From Candidatus Babeliales bacterium (GTDB lineage Bacteria; Babelota; Babeliae; Babelales; JANWKD01), in assembly GCA_025451595.1 (NCBI GenBank), contig JANWKD010000028.1, positions 1 to 13,848 of the forward strand: 13,848 bases of DNA, in the 5' to 3' direction. The notes under the pieces are model-generated. The model was not told the origin of the DNA, searched no databases, and saw only the letters and a program-made list of their open reading frames with translations. Position 1 is the first letter of the stretch. The number at the start of each line of letters is the position of its first letter. Positions 1 through 6,294 of the stretch are shown here, piece by piece. A program made the position numbers and the translations under genes.

Positions 1-1
1 T

Positions 2-97
2 TTTATCTATTTAAATTTTTATCATGTTAAGCAATCTTGGGCAAGGGTAGCAAATATCTTTGAGAAAAGTCAAAAAGTAACAGATATTCTAGACTAA
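2..97 (+). CDS. 3' end of an upstream protein gene (partial)
   Basis: An open frame enters at the left edge and runs 31 codons to a TAA stop at 95-97. The final residues read roughly VKQSWARVANIFEKSQKVTDILD, which looks like an amphipathic C-terminal helix rather than random translation. No stop interrupts the frame, which is mild support in such AT-rich DNA. The product cannot be identified from this fragment. About 115 bases separate it from gltX on the same strand, so co-transcription is possible. It could also be a chance open frame. Confidence 0.5.
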   Translation, partial: FIYLNFYHVKQSWARVANIFEKSQKVTDILD

Positions 98-212
98 ATG
101 CGTATAATTTGTAAAATAATTATTGAAGGTTCTTACAAGCGGTGTTGGAATATTTTTAAAAATTAGAGTTTATACTGTTTGTAAAAAATATAGCCTTGAA
201 TAAGGAATGATT

Positions 213-1649
213 ATGAAAACGAATCAGGTTCGGGTCCGCTTTGCCCCTTCTCCCACGGGGATGATGCATTTAGGTAACGTTCGAACCGCTTTACTTAATT
301 ATTTGTTTGCACGCCAAAAAAATGGGTCTTTTGTTATCCGTATTGAAGATACCGATCCAGAAAGAAACTTTGACCCTACTGCTACCAAAATCATTCAGGA
401 CTTATCGTGGCTTAATTTAAATTATAATGAAGGTCCTTTCAAAGAAATAGAGACATACGCTCCTTATTTTCAATCGCAACGTACTATTATCTATCAAGAA
501 AACCTTGATATTTTAAAGAAAAAAGAGCTTGTTTATCGTTGTTTTTGCACAGCAGAGGAATTGGAGAAAAAGCGGCAGCGAGCTATAGCTTTGCGTGTTG
601 CTCCAAGATACGATAGGATATGTGCGGACATTTCTGAGCATACAATACAAGAGTTTTTAAAAGAGGGAAAGCCTTTTATTTGGCGTTTTAAAATTCCTCA
701 TCAAGGTCAAGTTACTATTACCGATCTAGCTCATGGTATAATCAACTTTGACTTATCTCACTTTTCAGACTTTCCGCTTACCAGAGCAGATGGTTCTTTT
801 ACCTTTATTTTTGCAAATTGTGTAGATGATTTTCTTATGGAAATTACTCACATTTTACGGGGAGAGGATCATTTGACTAATACGGCAAATCAAGTCTTGT
901 TATTCAAAGCGTTTGATAAGCCAGAACCGTTATATTGGCATTTGCCAATTATATGTAACGTTGAAGGCAAGAAGTTATCAAAACGTGATTTTGGTTTTTC
1001 CTTGAATGATCTGAAAAATTCTGGTTTTTTGCCTGAGGCTATCACTAATTATTTGGCAATAATCGGTGGCTCCTTTGAGCAAGAAATTATGGATTTAGAG
1101 GAATTAGTCAATCAACTGAATTTCGATCAAATTAACTCAACGGGCAATATTCGTTATGATGTTGAAAAATTACGTTGGCTTAATCATAAATGGATTGTTC
1201 GTTATCCAATTGAGAAATTTGTTCCATTAGTTTTGCCTTTTATCTACGAATCCTATCCTTTAGCTAAACAGTTTAATCCTGATAAAATGCAGCAATTGAT
1301 ATCTTTGGTAAAAACTGAATTGACGACACTTGGCGATATTGTTCCTGCAATTAACTTTTATTTTGAAGAACCCATTGCTACAAAAGAAGGAGTGTTATCG
1401 CATTTGCCTGAAGGCCAACAAGTTGATTTTGTACACGCTATTCAAGGATTTATTGCATCATATAGTGATCCAGCGCAGTTTTTGATAGATTTAAAAAAAG
1501 TTAGTAAAGATCTATCATTAAGCGCTAAAGCAGTCTTTACCGTAATACGATTTGCAGTGACAGGCGTAGACAAAGGACCGAGTCTTAAAGACACAATGGA
1601 AATTCTTGGTAAAGAAACAGTTTTAAAACGACTTAAACAAATTTTTTAA
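213..1649 (+). CDS. gltX: Glutamyl-tRNA synthetase (class I)
   Basis: Charges tRNA-Glu (possibly also tRNA-Gln, if non-discriminating) with glutamate in the cytoplasm, for translation. The class I HIGH signature appears as MHLGN at about residues 18-22 after APSPTG, and the KMSKS loop as KLSKR at 254-258. A zinc-binding insertion is present: C110-x-C112 and C137 with the same C-to-C spacing as E. coli GltX, but the E. coli fourth ligand His is Asp139 here. The C-terminal anticodon-binding region ends with the family pattern TG..kGPsL..t..iLG.e..lkRL. The 478-residue length is normal. I start at ATG 213 because AAGGA (202-206) lies 6 nt before it; an in-frame ATG at 207 directly abuts that Shine-Dalgarno and is less likely. 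Whether it is discriminating depends on gatCAB or glnS elsewhere. Confidence 0.96.
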   Translation: MKTNQVRVRFAPSPTGMMHLGNVRTALLNYLFARQKNGSFVIRIEDTDPERNFDPTATKIIQDLSWLNLNYNEGPFKEIETYAPYFQSQRTIIYQENLDILKKKELVYRCFCTAEELEKKRQRAIALRVAPRYDRICADISEHTIQEFLKEGKPFIWRFKIPHQGQVTITDLAHGIINFDLSHFSDFPLTRADGSFTFIFANCVDDFLMEITHILRGEDHLTNTANQVLLFKAFDKPEPLYWHLPIICNVEGKKLSKRDFGFSLNDLKNSGFLPEAITNYLAIIGGSFEQEIMDLEELVNQLNFDQINSTGNIRYDVEKLRWLNHKWIVRYPIEKFVPLVLPFIYESYPLAKQFNPDKMQQLISLVKTELTTLGDIVPAINFYFEEPIATKEGVLSHLPEGQQVDFVHAIQGFIASYSDPAQFLIDLKKVSKDLSLSAKAVFTVIRFAVTGVDKGPSLKDTMEILGKETVLKRLKQIF

Positions 1650-1666
1650 TGCAAGATAATTGCATT
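1648..1666 (+). terminator. Short hairpin at the gltX stop codon, possible weak terminator
   Basis: A perfect 7-bp stem (AATGCAA / TTGCATT) with a 5-nt loop overlaps the gltX TAA. A T-rich run (CTTTTTG, about 1677-1682) begins some 10 nt after the stem, further than in a classical intrinsic terminator, so termination is uncertain. It may simply be a 3'-end stabilising stem. Confidence 0.3.
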
Positions 1667-1689
1667 GGTATGTACTCTTTTGTTATGAT
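1660..1689 (+). promoter_or_regulatory. Candidate extended -10 promoter for dps
   Basis: TGTTATGAT (1681-1689) gives an extended -10 (TG-n-TATGAT, 5 of 6 to consensus). A poor -35, TTGCAT at 1660-1665, lies 18 bp upstream. An extended -10 can compensate for a weak -35. The predicted transcript start near 1697 leaves a leader of about 100 nt before dps, containing the GCGCT-type dyads. Confidence 0.4.
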
Positions 1690-1710
1690 TTTATAAAAAA
1701 TTAATCATGG

Positions 1711-1759
1711 CGCTCTGTTTTATTATTCGCATCTGGTTAAAAAGAGCGTATTATGCGCT
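1711..1759. repeat. Nested dyads in the dps leader
   Basis: CGCTCT at 1711-1716 is complementary to AGAGCG at 1743-1748. The second element overlaps a near-palindrome, AGCG-n7-CGCT, centred on 1752 (1745-1759), whose inner bases also pair apart from one G/T wobble. These could be an operator or alternative RNA stems in the leader. No known regulator consensus is recognised. Confidence 0.35.
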
Positions 1760-1793
1760 AAAATAAATTAAACCTAAAAGAGGGAAATGCTTT

Positions 1794-2264
1794 ATGAAAA
1801 CTGATATCGGTATTTTACCAGCAAATAGCAAACAAGTTGTCCTTATTTTAAATAAAATTCTTTCAGATGAATTTACTTTGTATGTAAAAACTCTTAATTT
1901 CCATTGGAACGTTGTCGCGTCTAATTTTGGAGAATTGCATGCTTTTTTTGAACGACAATATGAAGAACTTCTAGAAATATCCGATACTGTTGCAGAAAGA
2001 GCTCGATCGGTGGGTGGGCGTTCATATGGTTCATTAAAAGAATTTCTTGATAATACTTCATTAAAAGAAAATACATCTGCCTTGTCGGCTCAGAATATGA
2101 TTGCACAGCTGCTTAAGGACCATGAAACTATAATTAAAGAGTTACGTAAATATATTGATTCAACAGCAAATGAATATCATGATGCTGGCACCAGCAACTT
2201 TTTGACTGATTTGATGGAAAAACATGAAAAAATGGCTTGGATGTTGCGTTCTTTCTTAGATTAA
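1794..2264 (+). CDS. dps: Dps-family mini-ferritin (DNA-binding/iron-storage protein)
   Basis: Ferritin-like four-helix protein. Dps proteins form 12-subunit shells that oxidise Fe2+ with H2O2 and store the iron, protecting DNA from Fenton damage. The intersubunit ferroxidase residues are all visible with family spacing: H37 (FHWNV), H49, E53, D64 and E68, with E53 where E. coli Dps has Asp. The AERARSVGG stretch after D64 matches the family signature. At 156 residues it has normal length. The N-terminus is short with few lysines, so DNA binding of the E. coli type is not assured. The start ATG is preceded by AGAGGGA about 8 nt upstream. A single-gene transcript is likely, since the next gene is on the opposite strand. 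Confidence 0.92.
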   Translation: MKTDIGILPANSKQVVLILNKILSDEFTLYVKTLNFHWNVVASNFGELHAFFERQYEELLEISDTVAERARSVGGRSYGSLKEFLDNTSLKENTSALSAQNMIAQLLKDHETIIKELRKYIDSTANEYHDAGTSNFLTDLMEKHEKMAWMLRSFLD

Positions 2265-2518
2265 ACAATCTCTTGGCTGTTACAAAGGCGATTCGGTAAC
2301 TTTTGAAGATCTGTAACGATAAGCTCTTGCTGGAAATAGTTCATTACTTCAATAAAAAATGATTCTAAGTCTTGCGGAACAAAGAACTCAAAACGATTCG
2401 TTTGCTTATTGAGCGTTCGATCAAAGCCAATATGCTCAAAGCTACGTAATATGGCAACGAGATACCACATTTCCGATTTTAAAACGGTTGCCTGATAATA
2501 TGAGCAGTAGTAGTTCAT
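2261..2518 (-). CDS. Conserved-looking small protein of unknown function
   Basis: Encodes 85 residues with a plausible globular composition: an aromatic-rich N-terminus (MNYYCSYYQA), a helix around SEMWYLVAILRSFEHIG, a short strand region (RFEFFVPQ), then an amphipathic helix (DLESFFIEVMNYFQQEL). The pattern of helix, 'FEHIGFDRTLN' turn, strand and helix vaguely recalls small DUF4911-like proteins, but I do not recognise it firmly. It converges on dps with a 4-base overlap of stop codons and is divergent from the permease gene. A weak GAGA lies about 10 nt before the ATG. The gap between dps and the permease is otherwise unexplained, which favours a real gene. Confidence 0.6.
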   Translation of the reverse strand: MNYYCSYYQATVLKSEMWYLVAILRSFEHIGFDRTLNKQTNRFEFFVPQDLESFFIEVMNYFQQELIVTDLQKLPNRLCNSQEIV

Positions 2519-2532
2519 TTTTTATTCTCAGT

Positions 2533-2561
2533 TTTACATAAATAATTTTAATGAATATTAT
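2533..2561 (+). promoter_or_regulatory. Sigma70-type promoter for the permease gene
   Basis: TTTACA (2533-2538) and TATTAT (2556-2561) are each 5 of 6 to consensus with an optimal 17-bp spacer. The predicted start is near 2568, about 44 nt before the permease ATG. A direct repeat overlaps the predicted start site. Confidence 0.6.
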
Positions 2562-2586
2562 TAATATATCCTACCATTAATATATC
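2560..2586. repeat. Direct repeat ATTAATATATC x2 at the permease transcription start
   Basis: ATTAATATATC occurs at 2560-2570 and again, identically, at 2576-2586 (16 bp start to start, about 1.5 helical turns). It sits over the predicted +1 region of the permease promoter, where a repressor would act. In such AT-rich DNA an 11-bp coincidence is possible. Confidence 0.45.
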
Positions 2587-2611
2587 ATTATGAATACGTT
2601 AAAGGATTATT

Positions 2612-3814
2612 ATGACTCAACAGGAAAAAAAAATTGGTGTAGTGACTGCTACTATTGTTGGAATGAATGCTATGATTGGAGCAGGAATTTTTAGTGTCCC
2701 GGCTGCTCTTGCTTCGTATGTTGGTCCTGCGGGGTTAATTACCTATGCTTTTGTAGTTATAGCTGTTTGGTTTATGGGATTGACCATGGCACGGCTCGCG
2801 CAGCTATATCCCCAGGAAGGTTCATTTTATGTCTATGCGTCTCAATGGGGCGGGCATGTACTGGGATTGCTTTCGGCAGGATCTTATTTTGTTGGGCTTA
2901 TAATTGCTATGGGTTTATTAGTGCAAATAGCGGGGGGTTATTTGCATGTATGGTTTCCTTCTTGGTCAAGCAATATTTTAAGCATTATTACATTGTTACT
3001 TTTAGTTATGTTAAATATAATTGGTGTTAGTATTTCTCAAGTGGGTCAATATATTTTAATTTGTTGTACCGTATTTCCTATTATAGCTACCATTATTCTT
3101 TGTCTTTTCAATGCAAAGCTCTCATACTTGACGCCATTTATGCCGTATGGATTTGAGAACGTTTTTGCGGCCACTAAAGCAGTTATTTTTGGATTTTTTG
3201 GATTTGAGTGCGCAGCATCATTGTTCTCTATTGTCGAAAACCCTGAAAAAAATGTACCACGCGCCTTTATGTATTCAATAACATTGGTAGGATTGCTCTA
3301 TATTATTTTTGTAGGCTCAATTATTTTATCGGTACCTCTGGCTTTGTTTTCAGACACATCAATTCCTTTGCCAGAAGTGCTTGCGCAAATATTTCCAAAT
3401 CATCCTTTTTTAATTAATTTTATACATTTTTCTATTTTGTCTGCAGTTATTGGTACTGTTCATTCAATGATTTGGTCTTCAAGCGCATTATTTCTTTCTT
3501 ATTTAAAACAGTTTAAATCCCAAGCTATTAAAAAAATAGTTTCTAGTAAGTACACCAATCATAGTGCAACGGTTCTTGTGGTAGGAGTTTGCATATTCAT
3601 ATCGTTTGCAACACTCAAAAGTATCAATCTCTTTTTTAGCTTAACCTCTATTTTTCTTATTTTTTCATTTATTACTTCTATGATTACGCTTTTAACCTTA
3701 AAAAGTGAATGGAAATCAAAGCAAAATATATATACCATTATTGGACTATTTACTGCAGGGATAATTTTTTATTTTGCTCTAGAAGGGCTGATTGTTGAAT
3801 TGATGAAGCTTTAA
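2612..3814 (+). CDS. APC-superfamily amino-acid permease
   Basis: Inner-membrane transporter of the amino acid-polyamine-organocation superfamily, probably proton- or substrate-coupled amino-acid uptake or exchange. About 11-12 hydrophobic segments are visible. TM1 holds the family substrate-binding signature IGAGIF (22-27), and TM6 holds GFFGFE near residue 195, where the family has a conserved FxxFE-type motif. At 400 residues it is shorter than most members (430-500), mainly through short loops and a short C-terminus. AAAGGA (2601-2606) lies 5 nt before the ATG, a strong Shine-Dalgarno. The substrate cannot be read from the sequence. An uptake permease is consistent with an auxotrophic, host-dependent lifestyle, which is an inference. 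Confidence 0.9.
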   Translation: MTQQEKKIGVVTATIVGMNAMIGAGIFSVPAALASYVGPAGLITYAFVVIAVWFMGLTMARLAQLYPQEGSFYVYASQWGGHVLGLLSAGSYFVGLIIAMGLLVQIAGGYLHVWFPSWSSNILSIITLLLLVMLNIIGVSISQVGQYILICCTVFPIIATIILCLFNAKLSYLTPFMPYGFENVFAATKAVIFGFFGFECAASLFSIVENPEKNVPRAFMYSITLVGLLYIIFVGSIILSVPLALFSDTSIPLPEVLAQIFPNHPFLINFIHFSILSAVIGTVHSMIWSSSALFLSYLKQFKSQAIKKIVSSKYTNHSATVLVVGVCIFISFATLKSINLFFSLTSIFLIFSFITSMITLLTLKSEWKSKQNIYTIIGLFTAGIIFYFALEGLIVELMKL

Positions 3815-3861
3815 TAATAGCCGAATGATCTTATAGTTTAAGAACAATTTATTTATCTCAT

Positions 3862-3891
3862 TTGACGTACGGTAGATAAAGATGCTATAAA
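3862..3891 (+). promoter_or_regulatory. Promoter with extended -10 for the secreted Cys-rich protein gene
   Basis: TTGACG (3862-3867) and TATAAA (3886-3891), each 5 of 6 to consensus, are separated by 18 bp. TG at 3883-3884 makes the -10 extended (TGC-TATAAA). The predicted start near 3898 gives a leader of about 30 nt, ending in the AAAGGGAAG Shine-Dalgarno. This implies strong independent expression. Confidence 0.7.
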
Positions 3892-3928
3892 ATATCAAAA
3901 CTTGGTATTGAGAGAAAGGGAAGTAGTA

Positions 3929-5452
3929 ATGACTTGGTCTTTGCAAAAGATATTGGCATTGATAATGATAGGTATTGTTATACCTCAAGCTATAATGCCT
4001 ATAAGTACTTTACAAAAAAATGATCCGTATCCCATGTATTCAAGTGTGTACGATCCCTACTTATCAGTCTGGGAAAGACAATGCATGATGGGGCATTATA
4101 ACGATGAGCCGTGCCATGAATCTTGGGCAATAGCCATAAGCCCTTTTGTGCAAAAAGCAAGATCGGGTAGAGATTTTGCTGGCAGTAAAGTGTTTTTAAG
4201 TGATTTGGAAGGACGCTGGAATATGCTTGGCATGCTCTATGGTCCTCGCCCTCAAGGCCAACAGCTAGTTCCACAATTGTTAACGGCTTTGAAGCATATA
4301 TTTTCAGATATTCCCGCAAACGACAATACCGTTATTTCAAACAGTGAAAATTATCAATTTCTTTTGACAGATACCAGCATGGATGTTGGGTTTTTTTCAA
4401 TACCATTAAAATATACAAAATATGGCGTCCGATTTGAGTTTTCAGTCCAACCGTTTTGTGATTTTGGTATTACTATTCAAGGCGGCATTTCAGAAATTAA
4501 GCAAACATTCACTGCTTTTATAGATCGAGGCGTTGATCCGACAATTGGAGCAGACGTTCCGTTTGATTTTTTCCGTTTAATTCCTGATATTGATCAAGCT
4601 GGTATTCAAGATTGTCAAAGTGTTCCGAAATGTACCACTCCATTTGATGAAATTGAAGGGGACTTGATGAGTACCACGAGCGCTGCCAAATATATCTTTG
4701 AGCAGCTTGGATTGGAAAAATGTAATTTTGAAGAAACCTCATTTGAAGATTTTCGATTTATTTTTTGGTGGCGTCGGCCTTATGAGGTTAATAAATATAC
4801 CGATTATCCCTGTTGGCCAAAGTTTATTATAATGCCTTCAGTAGCAGGATTTGTTACCGCTCCTATTGGAAAGCCATTAGATCGTCATAAGCTCTTTGCG
4901 TTACCTTTCGGTAATGACGGGCATGTTTCTGCTGGTATAGATCTGGGATTGAACCTTGATTTTTATGAAACGGTAGAATTGGCGTTCAAATTGGGATATA
5001 CGCATTTTTTTGGTCGAACCATCGATAATTTTAGAGTACCCAATTTTTGTTATCAAAGTGGTATTTTCCCCTTTGCAACGACGGTAAAACGAAATCCAGG
5101 AGACAATTATAACTTCAACGTAATCTTGAATGCGTATAGATTTCTCGGGTGTGTTTCGGCGTACGCTGAATATGTTTTTGTAAAGCATGAGGAAGATCAT
5201 ATTAAATTGAAATCTCATTGTTCGAACGTTTGTGATCCAGCAGTGCGAGTTACAACAGTAACTCCTGATCCCGCATTTATTCCTGAAAAAATAGAATGTT
5301 TGAGTAAATTTAGCTCACAATTTATCAATGGCGCTATAAATGTAGAAATTTCACCGAATATCACCTTAGGCATATTAGCTCAATTTCCTATTCAACAACG
5401 AAACGCATATCGATCAACTACTTGGTTAGGAACATTTAGGGCTGTTTTCTAG
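3929..5452 (+). CDS. Secreted Cys-rich putative outer-membrane beta-barrel protein
   Basis: 507 residues and no family I can name. The N-terminus (MTWSLQKILALIMIGIVIPQA) is a signal-peptide-like segment with one Lys followed by a long hydrophobic stretch. The rest lacks transmembrane helices. The last residues, LGTFRAVF, alternate and end in Phe, as in proteins inserted by the BAM complex, and alternating strands such as LGILAQFPI and NVILNAYRF suggest a C-terminal barrel. An early region (FVQKARSGRDFAGSK...LSDLEGRWNMLGMLYG) resembles the 'SPF..A..G...LGDL.GRWNML' pattern I associate with Dependentiae surface proteins. That is a recollection, not a search. Twelve cysteines suggest periplasmic disulfides. 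I chose ATG 3929 over an upstream in-frame TTG (3902) because GAAAGGGAAG sits 7-15 nt before it and the signal peptide begins there. Confidence 0.75.
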   Translation: MTWSLQKILALIMIGIVIPQAIMPISTLQKNDPYPMYSSVYDPYLSVWERQCMMGHYNDEPCHESWAIAISPFVQKARSGRDFAGSKVFLSDLEGRWNMLGMLYGPRPQGQQLVPQLLTALKHIFSDIPANDNTVISNSENYQFLLTDTSMDVGFFSIPLKYTKYGVRFEFSVQPFCDFGITIQGGISEIKQTFTAFIDRGVDPTIGADVPFDFFRLIPDIDQAGIQDCQSVPKCTTPFDEIEGDLMSTTSAAKYIFEQLGLEKCNFEETSFEDFRFIFWWRRPYEVNKYTDYPCWPKFIIMPSVAGFVTAPIGKPLDRHKLFALPFGNDGHVSAGIDLGLNLDFYETVELAFKLGYTHFFGRTIDNFRVPNFCYQSGIFPFATTVKRNPGDNYNFNVILNAYRFLGCVSAYAEYVFVKHEEDHIKLKSHCSNVCDPAVRVTTVTPDPAFIPEKIECLSKFSSQFINGAINVEISPNITLGILAQFPIQQRNAYRSTTWLGTFRAVF

Positions 5453-5464
5453 GGTCATAGGTAT

Positions 5465-5489
5465 AAAAAGCCTACGATGATAGGTTTTT
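5465..5489 (+). terminator. Terminator-like hairpin after the secreted protein gene
   Basis: CCTA (5471-5474) pairs with TAGG (5481-5484) around a CGATGA loop. Past a bulged G5470, five A (5465-5469) pair with five T (5485-5489), giving a weak A-tract/T-tract intrinsic terminator 12 nt after the stop codon. The core is only 4 bp. Confidence 0.45.
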
Positions 5490-5584
5490 AAAAAATTCTG
5501 TTGAAAGCCAGAGATGATGTTGGTACTAGATACCCCTACTTTGAAGCTGCGTGTGGGGTTAATTGAGCGTAGATTATGTTTTTT

Positions 5585-5622
5585 AATATTGATCTAGAAC
5601 GGAGTTTTTCTAGACATATATT
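5585..5622. repeat. Imperfect palindrome overlapping the rpsU promoter
   Basis: Arms 5585-5599 and 5608-5622 pair as 7 bp (TCTAGAA/TTCTAGA), a 3x3 mismatch, then 5 bp (AATAT/ATATT), around an 8-base spacer. The right arm contains the predicted -35 hexamer of the rpsU promoter, so a bound dimeric regulator would compete with RNA polymerase. Alternatively it is a transcribed hairpin at the end of an upstream RNA. Confidence 0.5.
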
Positions 5623-5639
5623 AAAAAAGGCTTTACAAT
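5611..5639 (+). promoter_or_regulatory. Sigma70-type promoter for rpsU-rbfA-pilD
   Basis: TAGACA (5611-5616) and TACAAT (5634-5639), each 5 of 6 to consensus with an ideal 17-bp spacer. The predicted start near 5646 leaves a leader of about 35 nt with the rpsU Shine-Dalgarno. Confidence 0.65.
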
Positions 5640-5680
5640 ACTAAAAAAGATTAATTAACTGAAAGGTGGCAAGATTTAAT

Positions 5681-5890
5681 ATGAAAAGGAAATCAAATAT
5701 CCAAATAAATGTAACTAATAACCTTGAGCGCGCATTAAAGCAACTAAAGAAGAAGCTAGAGCGAGAAGGGGTTGTTCGTGATATGAAACGACTGGTATAT
5801 TTTGAATCTCCGACCCAAAAGAAGAGAAAACGGTTAATGCGAGCTGTTAAGCAAAATTACATTCGCATGGCTTCTCAGCGTCTTATATAA
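5681..5890 (+). CDS. rpsU: Small-subunit ribosomal protein bS21
   Basis: Ribosomal protein of the 30S platform near the anti-Shine-Dalgarno end of 16S rRNA, involved in initiation. The 69-residue product is very basic and follows the bS21 pattern: N-terminal strand region, LERALKQLKKKLEREGVV, then R..VYFESPTQKKRKR and a long basic helix. I start at ATG 5681 (MKRKSN), preceded by GAAAGGTGG ending 11 nt upstream. The in-frame GTG at 5666 lies inside that Shine-Dalgarno and has none of its own. It is the first gene of an apparent operon with rbfA (29 nt downstream) and pilD. Confidence 0.93.
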   Translation: MKRKSNIQINVTNNLERALKQLKKKLEREGVVRDMKRLVYFESPTQKKRKRLMRAVKQNYIRMASQRLI

Positions 5891-5919
5891 ACGTACTCTC
5901 GTTAACATTGATTAATAAT

Positions 5920-6294
5920 ATGTCAGGTTCTACTACCATCAAAGATATAAAAAAGGCTCAAAAAGAGCGCCTTTTGCTGCGAGAAATTTCACAATTGTTC
6001 ACAAAAGCTTCAATTGATGATTCTCGCCTCAATGGTATTTTTGTAAATCGGGTAGCGTTAAGCCCGGACAAAGGTCTTTGTTATGTGTATTTTTATACAG
6101 CAGCGGGAAAAAGCGCGTTTGATGAAAAGCTTGAAATTTTAAAGTTATATAAACCATCTCTTCGATCAGCATTAGCAAAAGCTATTTCATCTCGTTATAT
6201 GCCCGATTTATTATTTAAATTCGATGATATATATGAAAAAGAGGCAAAAATTAATGAGCTTCTTGATCAATTAAAAGTTGAAGGTGAACTATAA
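5920..6294 (+). CDS. rbfA: Ribosome-binding factor A (30S maturation factor)
   Basis: Small KH-type protein that helps process and fold the 5' end of 16S rRNA late in 30S assembly. The 124-residue product shows the RbfA pattern: basic N-terminal helix (KAQKERLLLREISQLF), a strand with vs.D (RVALSPDKGLCYVYFY), a helix PSLRSALAKAISSRYMPDLLFKFDD, and a final helix INELLDQL. I prefer ATG 5920 (MSGSTT). An in-frame TTG at 5908 is possible, and neither start has a clear Shine-Dalgarno, so translation may rely on coupling from rpsU 29 nt upstream. The stop codon overlaps the likely start of pilD. Confidence 0.88.
   Translation: MSGSTTIKDIKKAQKERLLLREISQLFTKASIDDSRLNGIFVNRVALSPDKGLCYVYFYTAAGKSAFDEKLEILKLYKPSLRSALAKAISSRYMPDLLFKFDDIYEKEAKINELLDQLKVEGEL

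Noticed and set aside
145..176. Possible gltX promoter TTGGAA ... TATACT
   Set aside because: The spacer is 20 bp, too long for sigma70; a perfect TATAAT at 103-108 also lacks a -35. No confident promoter can be assigned.
3902..3928. Upstream TTG start for the secreted protein
   Set aside because: It would put charged residues (REREVV) before the signal peptide, and the Shine-Dalgarno lies inside this stretch, pointing to ATG 3929.
4901..5218. 105-residue minus-strand frame in the secreted protein gene
   Set aside because: No ribosome binding site, no recognisable domain, fully inside a convincing gene on the other strand.
5490..5584. Possible small RNA (ACCCC/GGGGT stem at 5532-5559)
   Set aside because: Only a 5-bp stem with a large loop and no promoter or terminator pairing that would define an RNA gene.
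5666..5680. GTG start for rpsU
   Set aside because: GTG is part of the AAAGGTGG Shine-Dalgarno for ATG 5681 and has no upstream ribosome binding site.
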